A stretch of 64,000 nucleotides of DNA, from assembly GCA_965651265.1 (NCBI GenBank), contig CBFGRV010000011.1, positions 18,925 through 82,924 on the forward strand, written 5' to 3'. Both the position numbers and the translations under genes were made by a program. The notes beneath the pieces were generated by a model, which searched no databases, was not told the origin of the DNA, and saw only the letters and a program-made list of their open reading frames with translations. Positions 8,629 to 15,502 of this stretch are shown one piece after another (positions within the stretch are counted from its first letter, which is position 1; each line of letters begins with the position of its first letter). The stretch is from CBFGRV01 sp965651265 (GTDB taxonomy: Bacteria > Bacteroidota > Rhodothermia > Rhodothermales > VXPQ01).

Positions 8629-9954
8629 TCAGCGCGGCTCTTCCTGTTCCGCCGATGGTTCGGGAGCAATCCGAGTGAGGCGTACGAGGTCGATTCGGCT
8701 CGGTGTCGACTTAAGAATGTCGAACGCAAATCCATCGAACCGAAAATGTTCTTGGGGCGCCGGGATGTCGCCAATCCGCTCTAATAGATACCCCGCGATC
8801 GTCTCGTAGTCTCCCTCCGGGAGAGTAATGCCGAAGCGGTCCTCTAGCTCGTCGAGGCGCACGCGGCCGCTTGCGATGTAACTGTTTTCTCCGGTCTGCC
8901 GGAGTATCTCCTCCTCAACGTCGAACTCGTCCTGGATGTCGCCAAAGAGCTCCTCCAGCAGGTCCTCCCGTGTGACGAGCCCGGCCGTTCCCCCGTACTC
9001 GTCGATGACGACCGCGACGGAGGTGTTGGACGCCAGGAATTCCCGGAGCAGATCTTTGGAGCGTTTCGACTCCGGGACGAACCGGGCCGGGCGAATGATT
9101 TCCTTGAGGGTAGCCGGCTCGCTGAACAGGTCATAGGCAAAAACGACTCCCACGATGTTGTCGATGTTGTCGCGGTAGACCGGCATCTTGGAGTGGCCGT
9201 TCTCAATGAACTTCGCCAGTACCTCCTCCACGGAAAGGGATTCTTCGACGGCCTCGATATCCGTGCGCGGCGCCATCGACTCCTTCACACGGATGGTGTT
9301 CATCGCGAACACGTTCGAGAGCAGCTCGCTCTCATCTTCGTCAAGCTCCAGCTCACCGCTGGCCTTGCTCTCCTGGATGATCACCTCGAAGTCACGCCGC
9401 ATGAACTGAGCGAACGTCCCCGGCTCCGCACGAAAGGCTTTTACGAGCAGGGAGGATGCGCCGGCTGCAAGCTTGATGAGGGGAAGCAGGAGGACGTAGG
9501 ATATCCGCAGAGGGAGCGCCAGATAGAAAACCGCGTGGTTTGCGCGCTCCCGAATGATGCTCTTTGGCAGGATCTCGCCGAAAAAGAGCACGATGATGCT
9601 CGCGATAATGGTCTGCGCCGCCAGGACCAGAATCTCGACCGTTCCGTTGCCGAGACCTCCCACCTTTCCGATCGCCTGACGAAGCGGGTCATTGAGGTAG
9701 AATGCCATCAACGTGGAGTAGATAATCAGTGCCACGTTGTTGCCGACGAGGGTCGTCGTGAGGAAGGAGGCAGGATTCTCCAGAAACTTGCGCACGACAG
9801 GCCCGACCACGCCCTCCCGGCGAGCGAGGACCTCGACATGCAGCCTGTTCGCGACCACGAAAGCGATCTCGGAGGCCGAAAAGAACGCGCTCAGGACGAG
9901 CATCAGCAGGATGACGGCGATCTCCATGACTCTGGCCGCGCGTCTGGTGCGCAA
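8629..9954 (-). CDS. HlyC/CorC (CNNM) family transporter-associated protein
   Basis: A 441-residue inner-membrane protein of the DUF21-CBS-CorC_HlyC architecture. Several hydrophobic segments in residues 10-190 form DUF21 (VILLMLVLSAFFSASEIAF; ILPKSIIRERANHAVFYLAL). A CBS pair follows at about 210-340 (VKESMAPRTDIEAVEE; FIENGHSKMPVYRDNIDNIVGVV; IDEYGGTAGLVTREDLLEEL), then the C-terminal CorC_HlyC domain with DYETIAGYLLERIGDIP. Family members are linked to Mg2+/Co2+ homeostasis; older hemolysin names are misleading. The crotonase gene starts 789 bases upstream and ends six bases before this one begins, so they are probably co-transcribed. Confidence 0.93.
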   Translation of the reverse strand: MRTRRAARVMEIAVILLMLVLSAFFSASEIAFVVANRLHVEVLARREGVVGPVVRKFLENPASFLTTTLVGNNVALIIYSTLMAFYLNDPLRQAIGKVGGLGNGTVEILVLAAQTIIASIIVLFFGEILPKSIIRERANHAVFYLALPLRISYVLLLPLIKLAAGASSLLVKAFRAEPGTFAQFMRRDFEVIIQESKASGELELDEDESELLSNVFAMNTIRVKESMAPRTDIEAVEESLSVEEVLAKFIENGHSKMPVYRDNIDNIVGVVFAYDLFSEPATLKEIIRPARFVPESKRSKDLLREFLASNTSVAVVIDEYGGTAGLVTREDLLEELFGDIQDEFDVEEEILRQTGENSYIASGRVRLDELEDRFGITLPEGDYETIAGYLLERIGDIPAPQEHFRFDGFAFDILKSTPSRIDLVRLTRIAPEPSAEQEEPR

Positions 9955-9960
9955 GCGAGG

Positions 9961-10743
9961 TTACTTGCCCTCGAATTTTGGCTGCCGGCGTTCAAGAAAT
10001 GCGTTCGTCCCCTCCTTGAAATCCTCCGTCGCACAGCACTGACCGAAAAGGCCGGCCTCGTACCGGAGGCCTTCCTGCAGGGGCAAGTCACTCGAGCGGA
10101 GGGCATCCAGCGCCATCGCGACGGCGAGCGGGGCCTTCGTCGTCATCTTTCGGACCAGCTCCTGCGTTCGATCGAGGAGCTCTGCAGTGGGAAAGAGGCG
10201 ATTTACCAACCCGATCTCGTAGGCGCGTTGAGCCGTGATGTGCTCGCCGGTCAGGATCATCTCCATCGCGATCCCCCGCCCGACGATCCGCGGCAATCGC
10301 TGGGTGGCGCCGTAGCCCGGCATGATCCCCAGGTTCACTTCCGGCTGGCCGAACGTGGCGTTCTCCGAGGCCGTCCGGAAATGGCATGCCAGCGCAAGCT
10401 CGCACCCGCCTCCCAGGGCGTAGCCATTCACGGCACACACGACGGGTTTGGAAAGGCTCTCGATTCGGTTGAACACCGCCTGGCCTCGCAATGCGAATCG
10501 GTGGCCGTCCAGAGCCGTCAGATTGCGGAACTGCGAGATGTCGGCCCCCGCGACGAAGCTCTTCGTCCCGGCTCCTGTCACGATGACGGCCCGCACCGCG
10601 TCGTTCCCGTCCACGTGCAGGAATACGTGCTCGAGCTCATCGAGCGTCTGGTTGGTGAGCGCATTGAGCTTCTCGGGGCGGTTGATCGTGACGAGCGCAA
10701 TGCCGTCCGCATCTACTTCGTACAGGAGCGTCTCGAGATCCAT
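9961..10743 (-). CDS. Enoyl-CoA hydratase/isomerase family protein (crotonase)
   Basis: A 260-residue crotonase-fold enzyme. The oxyanion-hole segment SFVAGADISQF (near residue 66) and both catalytic glutamates are present, in GGGCELALACHF and in FGQPEVNLGIMPGYGATQRL. Two glutamates favour a true hydratase over a dehalogenase or decarboxylase. It probably hydrates trans-2-enoyl-CoA esters in fatty-acid or related acyl-CoA breakdown; no other beta-oxidation gene is adjacent. It is on the same strand as the CNNM gene and six bases from it. Confidence 0.93.
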   Translation of the reverse strand: MDLETLLYEVDADGIALVTINRPEKLNALTNQTLDELEHVFLHVDGNDAVRAVIVTGAGTKSFVAGADISQFRNLTALDGHRFALRGQAVFNRIESLSKPVVCAVNGYALGGGCELALACHFRTASENATFGQPEVNLGIMPGYGATQRLPRIVGRGIAMEMILTGEHITAQRAYEIGLVNRLFPTAELLDRTQELVRKMTTKAPLAVAMALDALRSSDLPLQEGLRYEAGLFGQCCATEDFKEGTNAFLERRQPKFEGK

Positions 10744-10786
10744 GAATCAGGTAGCCTGGTGCGTGATCGAACTCCGACGAAACCCG

Positions 10787-11674
10787 TTACTCGCGCAGGC
10801 GCGTTCGATCGGAAGTGGATTGCGGCTCTTCTTCCTCCTGCGTCCCGTACGTATCCATGTCGCCGAGCAGGTCGGTCGCCGGGGAGAATACCTCCTCGAT
10901 CTCCTCGATGGCTGCCTCCGTTTCCTCGACTTCGGAGAGGAGGGTGTCGAGTTGAAAGGTGATTTCCTCGGGGTTTCGGAGGGTCAATGACTGCTCATGG
11001 ATGTATTTGACCACATCCTCGATGGTTTCGAGCTGGGCCTCGATGATCTCGAGATTCTCGTTGCTCCGCTTGAAGCGCTGCAAGCGCTGCTCCAGGATTC
11101 GTAATCGTCGTTCCTTGATGGCTCTCACACGCTCCGTATCATCGGCCATGTCTTCCCGAAGTGAAGCGATGGCCTGCAGAACCTCGCCTTCCGTGCCGGT
11201 CTGGATGGTGTACTCGTAGCGTTCTTTCTGATAGAGCAGATTCAGGTACGAGTCGAGAAGCCCGTCGATTTTCTGAAGATGACTCTCGAGGAGGCCCTGC
11301 GTGGCGTAGCTGAGTTTCCGGTAGTTCGTCGAGATGTCTTTCTCGAGCTTCCGGAGTCGGGCGTACCGGCGCTGGCTTGTCTTCGTCAGCAGTTGGAAGA
11401 TTTCCTTCTGAGAGGGTGGCTTGGCGTGCTCGGCGGCCCGCTGCGAGCGGATGGCTCGACGAAATCGCTCATTGCGGGGCACAACTCCCAGGTACATCAA
11501 CTCGAGCGCGGCGGCCATGATCAGAATCAGATTGAAGACGGGCTCCGAGCCGCTCAAAAAGAAAGCCGTCAACATCGCCACGATCAAAAAGGCCAGATTG
11601 ATCGGGTTGAGGAAGGCTTCTTTGGTATAGTTGATATCGACGTCGTTCATATACGCCTGTGCATCGGCTGCCAC
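10787..11674 (-). CDS. Membrane-anchored coiled-coil protein of the PspA module
   Basis: No named family recognised. A hydrophobic region near residues 26-62 can hold two membrane helices (INLAFLIVAMLTAFFLSG; FNLILIMAAALELMYLGVV). A long, charged, helical cytoplasmic part follows, with coiled-coil heptads (SQRRYARLRKLEKDIST; RRLRILEQRLQRFKRSNENL) and an acidic tail. It is the last gene of a three-gene minus-strand unit headed by pspA, suggesting a membrane partner or receptor for PspA. The start is uncertain: a GTG at 11674 opens the frame, while the ATG at 11650 gives a protein eight residues shorter; neither has a good Shine-Dalgarno. Confidence 0.75.
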   Translation of the reverse strand: MAADAQAYMNDVDINYTKEAFLNPINLAFLIVAMLTAFFLSGSEPVFNLILIMAAALELMYLGVVPRNERFRRAIRSQRAAEHAKPPSQKEIFQLLTKTSQRRYARLRKLEKDISTNYRKLSYATQGLLESHLQKIDGLLDSYLNLLYQKERYEYTIQTGTEGEVLQAIASLREDMADDTERVRAIKERRLRILEQRLQRFKRSNENLEIIEAQLETIEDVVKYIHEQSLTLRNPEEITFQLDTLLSEVEETEAAIEEIEEVFSPATDLLGDMDTYGTQEEEEPQSTSDRTRLRE

Positions 11675-11745
11675 ACGGCTACGGCTGCCATTCGATTCCG
11701 GTTGGGCGGAGCCATCGGTGGCGGTGCGATTCGATCGAGCAACCG

Positions 11746-12234
11746 TTACATCCTCCCGATAGTCTTCTCGGGACGCGATTGGGACGTCGCGGGCGGCGAT
11801 TCGCGGTCGCCGACTCCTGTCCGTCGGGGAGAAGGGTGCGTGACGGAGCCGGCCTCCCCCGATTCGACGGACTCATCCTCGCTTTCGGTCTCATCGGAAT
11901 CACTCATAGAGTGTTTCATTTGCTCCACGAGCGCATGGGCACGCGCCGCACGCAATTCCTGCTCGAGTGCCTCGTCGGACGGCGCAGGATCGGGGTCCGC
12001 ACCTTCGAGCGCGATGTCCAGGCGCGCCTCCTGAAGGGCCGTCTCCAGGGCGAGTCGCTCCACGGCGTCCGTTTGCTGTTGCAGGGCGTCCTCGGAGGCT
12101 CGCGACATTTGCTCGAGTTCGGAGCTGATCTTCTTCTGTCTCTCGAGAAATCTGACGGCCTGCTTCAGCTCCTTGAGCTTCCTCAGGTGCGCCTTCTCCT
12201 CCTCTTTCAGCCGCTGATACTCTTCGGGGGTCAT
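11746..12234 (-). CDS. Small coiled-coil protein of the PspA module
   Basis: A 162-residue hydrophilic protein, unrecognised by family. Residues 1-115 are almost wholly charged helix with heptad spacing (RLKEEEKAHLRKLKELKQAV; LEQELRAARAHALVEQMKHS). The last 45 residues are acidic and Ser/Pro-rich, likely disordered (SDSDETESEDESVESGEAG). It begins nine bases after the pspA stop and precedes the membrane coiled-coil gene. Placed between a PspA homologue and a membrane protein, it could act as an adaptor; that is inference from position. Confidence 0.75.
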   Translation of the reverse strand: MTPEEYQRLKEEEKAHLRKLKELKQAVRFLERQKKISSELEQMSRASEDALQQQTDAVERLALETALQEARLDIALEGADPDPAPSDEALEQELRAARAHALVEQMKHSMSDSDETESEDESVESGEAGSVTHPSPRRTGVGDRESPPATSQSRPEKTIGRM

Positions 12235-12243
12235 CCGGAAAAG

Positions 12244-13017
12244 CTACTCTGTTCGTGTACGCTGCTTTCCGATGGTCTTTGAGGATTCCTCTTCGGATTC
12301 GGGGATCTCGACTCGGTCGGCCTGTTCCCCTTCCGGCGCCGCCTTTTCGGCGAGCCCCATTTCGAGTTTGAATTGTTTGACGAGCTCGGCGGCACGTATA
12401 CGCTCAGCATCCTCTTCGATCTTCAACGCCTCGCTATCGACGGAATCGAGGGCCATCTCCATCCGCGCCTCGTTGCGCGCGGTCTGCTCCTGGATTCGTT
12501 GCAGCATCTCATCATGCGTCTGATCGATGCCCGTCACCTCGAATTGCTCGAGCGTATCGGCGATCTTGGCCTGCCATTTGGCGCGCTCATGCGCTCGCAG
12601 GGCCTCCTTCGCCTCGGCAATCTTGCGGTCCTTCTCGCGCATGAAGGTCTTCTTGACCTGAAGCGCCTTGTCGTAGGCGGCCGACGCATACTTGAGCTGC
12701 TCACGCGTCCGGGCCAATGATTCCCTGGATTTCTCCAGGCCGATGGCATACTGCTCGGCGATGTCATCACGGCCCGCCTGGATGGCGGCCTTGATCTTCG
12801 CCGTTTGATTCTTGACCTCTTCTTCGTTGCGCCGCAACTCCTTCTGGAGCATGATCACATTCGCCTTTACCGTGGCGATGTTCTCATTCATCTTGGGTAC
12901 TTGATCGTTCAACTCCCGGATGTTTTGCTCCAGAATGAGCCGAGGATCCTCCATTGCGGAGATCGCACCGCCGAAGATGGATTTTACGAATCGTTTGAAG
13001 CGGGACCAGACGGACAT
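12244..13017 (-). CDS. pspA: PspA/IM30 family membrane-stress protein
   Basis: A 257-residue, almost entirely alpha-helical protein of the PspA/Vipp1 (bacterial ESCRT-III-like) family, which binds and repairs stressed membranes. The amphipathic N-terminus (MSVWSRFKRFVKSIFGGAIS) is the lipid-binding helix, followed by the family stretch EDPRLILEQNIRELNDQVPK, a central hairpin (DRKIAEAKEALRAHERAKWQ), and a C-terminal part longer than the core. It heads a three-gene unit with two coiled-coil proteins. No pspF or pspBC neighbour is present. I found no convincing sigma-54 or TTGACA promoter in the 123 bases upstream. Confidence 0.92.
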   Translation of the reverse strand: MSVWSRFKRFVKSIFGGAISAMEDPRLILEQNIRELNDQVPKMNENIATVKANVIMLQKELRRNEEEVKNQTAKIKAAIQAGRDDIAEQYAIGLEKSRESLARTREQLKYASAAYDKALQVKKTFMREKDRKIAEAKEALRAHERAKWQAKIADTLEQFEVTGIDQTHDEMLQRIQEQTARNEARMEMALDSVDSEALKIEEDAERIRAAELVKQFKLEMGLAEKAAPEGEQADRVEIPESEEESSKTIGKQRTRTE

Positions 13018-13140
13018 GAGGGTGCGGGTGGTAGATGGACAATCAATCCTTCAATATACGTATCCCGTCGTGTAACGATAGGAAAGACGGGAAAGATGCA
13101 TGAGGCCGCGGCCCGTAAAACATGGCGCGGCCTTCGCAGA

Positions 13141-14520
13141 TCAGGCTGGACGCAGATTCTGGAGGCTGCGAAGCTCCGCCGCTGCCTGAGCTCCCAGCCA
13201 CGCACCATCGGAATAACGATCCAGCAGGATAGACTTCGGGAGGGGGGCTTCGTCACCGATCTCGAAGGCATTGGAAACGGCCTCCGAGAAGCTTTCGAGG
13301 TGCGAATCGATCCGAGTATACAATCGTGCGATGGGCTCGCCGGCCTGTACGCGGTCTCCTGGCTTTTTCGTGAGAACGAGGCCGGCGAGGGGATCGACGT
13401 CATCCTCCTTTCGAACGCGCCCCGCACCCATGGACATAACCGTCCGGCCGATCGCGAGGGCATCGATGGATGTTACAAAGCCTCTCATCCGTGCATGAAC
13501 CTCGGCGGCGATCGCCGCACTCTCGCGCCGTTGAGGATTCCGGACGATCTCCACGTCGCCACCCTGGTACTCCACCACCTGCACGAACTTGTCAAAGGCG
13601 CGTCCGGACACGATGGCCTCGTGCGCGAGGTCGAATCCTTCATCGGTCGTCCCGGCTTTGCCACCCAGGCGCAGCATTTCGCCTCCCAGGGTGCACACGA
13701 TCTCGACGAGATCCGGCACCACGGCTCCCTGGAGGACTTCGATGGCTTCGACTACCTCGGGCCAGTTGCCCACGGCACGGCCTAGAGGCGTGTTCATGTC
13801 TGTCATCCAGGCCACCGTCGGCTTATCGAACGCCTCGCCGATGCCCACGAGCATCTCTGCGAGACTCCGCGCGCCGCTTTCGTCCTTCATGAACGCGCCG
13901 GTGCCGCACTTCACATCCAGAACAAGCCCGTCTGTGCCCTCAGCCAGCTTCTTGCTCATGATGGAGGAAGCGATGAAGGGGATGAAATCGACCGTGCCAG
14001 TGACGTCTCGAAGCGCATAGAGCGCCTTGTCGGCCGGGGCTACGTCGCCCGTCTGGCCGGCCATGACAAGGCCGATGTCCGTTAGCTCGCGTTTGAACTC
14101 GTCGATGGTGAGCCGCGTGCGGAATCCCGGAATGGATTCCAGCTTGTCGAGCGTGCCGCCTGTAAAGCCGAGGCCGCGGCCGGAGAGTTTCGGCACCACG
14201 ACACCGCAGGCCGCCACCGTCGGACCGAGGATGAGCGAGACCTTATCCCCGACTCCTCCCGTCGAGTGCTTGCCGATCTTGACGCCCGGAATACCGGACA
14301 GGTCGAGTGTGATGCCGGAGCGCCACATGGCCTCCGTCATCGCGTACGTTTCTTCCTCGTTCATCCCACGGAGAAAAGCCGCCATCAGAAAGGCGCTCAT
14401 CTGATAGTCCGGCACCTTCCCGCTGGTAAAAGCGACGACGAGTGCCGTTATCTGATCGGCATCGAGGGCCTGTCCTTCGCGTTTAGCGATTATCAGGTCG
14501 ATAACGTTGAGATCCTGCAT
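13141..14520 (-). CDS. deoA: Thymidine / pyrimidine-nucleoside phosphorylase
   Basis: Phosphorolyses (deoxy)pyrimidine nucleosides to base and (deoxy)ribose-1-phosphate for salvage. Signatures: DLIIAKREGQALDADQI at the start, MAAFLRGMNEEET, the phosphate-binding KHSTGGVGDKVSLILGPTVA, SGRGLGFTGGTLDKLESIPG, and VKCGTGAFMKDESGARSLA. The family C-terminal domain follows (AIGRTVMSMGAGR; KKPGDRVQAGEPIARLYT). I start at the ATG at 14520 (459 residues), where homology begins; the open frame extends 15 codons further. Thymidine versus broad pyrimidine specificity cannot be told from sequence. A strong hairpin without a U run lies 10-40 bases after the stop. Confidence 0.93.
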   Translation of the reverse strand: MQDLNVIDLIIAKREGQALDADQITALVVAFTSGKVPDYQMSAFLMAAFLRGMNEEETYAMTEAMWRSGITLDLSGIPGVKIGKHSTGGVGDKVSLILGPTVAACGVVVPKLSGRGLGFTGGTLDKLESIPGFRTRLTIDEFKRELTDIGLVMAGQTGDVAPADKALYALRDVTGTVDFIPFIASSIMSKKLAEGTDGLVLDVKCGTGAFMKDESGARSLAEMLVGIGEAFDKPTVAWMTDMNTPLGRAVGNWPEVVEAIEVLQGAVVPDLVEIVCTLGGEMLRLGGKAGTTDEGFDLAHEAIVSGRAFDKFVQVVEYQGGDVEIVRNPQRRESAAIAAEVHARMRGFVTSIDALAIGRTVMSMGAGRVRKEDDVDPLAGLVLTKKPGDRVQAGEPIARLYTRIDSHLESFSEAVSNAFEIGDEAPLPKSILLDRYSDGAWLGAQAAAELRSLQNLRPA

Positions 14521-14618
14521 ATGAGCGGTGAGGGCTTCCGGAGGTGACTCGGCGAGAGCAAACAAGATCGCCGTGCTGAAGCAAAATCGCGACGGCGTCT
14601 GACGTGCGTTCGTACACC

Positions 14619-14648
14619 AAAAAAAAAGCGGCCTGCTCGGCAGGCCGC
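14619..14648 (-). terminator. Intrinsic terminator of rpmE
   Basis: A 9-bp GC-rich stem (GCGGCCTGC at 14628-14636 with GCAGGCCGC at 14640-14648) has a three-base loop and is flanked on the plus strand by nine A at 14619-14627. On the minus strand this is a textbook hairpin plus nine U, about 22 bases after the rpmE stop. It also separates rpmE from deoA. Confidence 0.93.
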
Positions 14649-14670
14649 CTGGAAGCTCTAGCGTCGGATG

Positions 14671-14910
14671 CTACTCCTTGTCCGAGTCCGATTCCGCTTT
14701 GGCGTTCTTGATTCCATAGCGACGGCGGAATTTCTCCACGCGCCCCGCCGTGTCGACGTACTGTCGGCGGCCCGTATAGAATGGGTGGTTCGTCGAATCG
14801 ACTTCGGATTGGTATACATCCGTATCCATCGTCGACCGCGTCTCAAACTCAGTGCCGTCGGCGAGACGAACCTTCAAGGGCTTGTATTCGGGATGGATGT
14901 CCTTCTTCAT
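14671..14910 (-). CDS. rpmE: 50S ribosomal protein L31, cysteine-free
   Basis: A 79-residue L31 with the family start MKKDIHPEYKPLKVRLADG and the conserved HPFYTGRRQYVDTAGRVEKF. There are no cysteines, so it is the zinc-independent (C-minus) kind. It lacks the central insertion usual in type B L31, so its length is closer to the zinc-binding type A. A charged Lys/Asp/Glu tail ends the protein. It is monocistronic, with its own terminator. Whether a zinc-binding paralogue exists cannot be seen here. Confidence 0.95.
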   Translation of the reverse strand: MKKDIHPEYKPLKVRLADGTEFETRSTMDTDVYQSEVDSTNHPFYTGRRQYVDTAGRVEKFRRRYGIKNAKAESDSDKE

Positions 14911-14996
14911 GGGTCCGGATAGGTCTGGATCGGCTCGTTCAGCCGTGTCCCAACGAGGATCATTCTGTGCTGTTCCCCCGGGGCGCAGGGCCGATG

Positions 14997-15383
14997 CTAA
15001 GCAACCGGCCGCTTGATGAGATTTTCGAGACTGTTCACGAAAGCCTCTGCCTCGGAGAGGATCATCTCGGCATCCGCACCGCTCACGGCGAAGTCATAGG
15101 CATAGTCACCGATCTCTTGCAAGTCGGCGGCACGCTGGAGCGCGTCTCCGGCTCGTTCCGGCAGTGGACCCTGTTCGACGAAGCGGCGGATGAAGGCCGA
15201 GCGAATGCCCTGCTTCGAAGACAGGGCCTGCGTTTCCTGCAGGAGGGCAGCTTGTGCGGCGAAGAACATCGAAAAGTAGGCGCGAGATGCCGTGGAGTCG
15301 AAATCCTCCAATTCAAACAGCACGGCGGCGCTTCGAAGAAACTTCTGCGCCTTCTTGAGCAGTGCGTCGATCCTTTCGTCCAT
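14997..15383 (-). CDS. HEPN domain protein without an adjacent MNT partner
   Basis: A 128-residue all-helical protein matching the HEPN fold. The first helices (LLKKAQKFLRSAAVLFELED) are followed by FDSTASRAYFSMFFAAQAAL and the later segment ALQRAADLQEIGDYAYDF. Most HEPN proteins sit beside a minimal nucleotidyltransferase in a toxin-antitoxin pair; no GSxARG-type gene is present in the flanking 86 or 119 bases. Where toxic HEPN ribonucleases have Arg-x4-6-His, this protein has Arg34 with Phe41, so RNase activity is doubtful. Function is unknown; it may be a stand-alone or decayed member. Confidence 0.75.
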   Translation of the reverse strand: MDERIDALLKKAQKFLRSAAVLFELEDFDSTASRAYFSMFFAAQAALLQETQALSSKQGIRSAFIRRFVEQGPLPERAGDALQRAADLQEIGDYAYDFAVSGADAEMILSEAEAFVNSLENLIKRPVA

Positions 15384-15502
15384 GACGGTAGCGTGTGCTT
15401 CTACTGGAACTACGAAAGATAGGGGGTCCCCCCTCGACGGATTGCTACAAATTCGTCGTTCCGCGTGCGGCAGGAGCGAGCCTTTCGAACTCCCTCCTCC
15501 CT

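Noticed and set aside
9193..10962. 589-codon plus-strand open frame over the CNNM and crotonase genes
   Set aside because: It crosses two well-identified minus-strand genes and the gap between them, and the translation is Arg/His-rich without any fold pattern.
13100..13134. Hairpin AGGCCGCG...CGCGGCCT downstream of deoA
   Set aside because: No U run follows on the minus strand; it may aid termination but cannot be called an intrinsic terminator.
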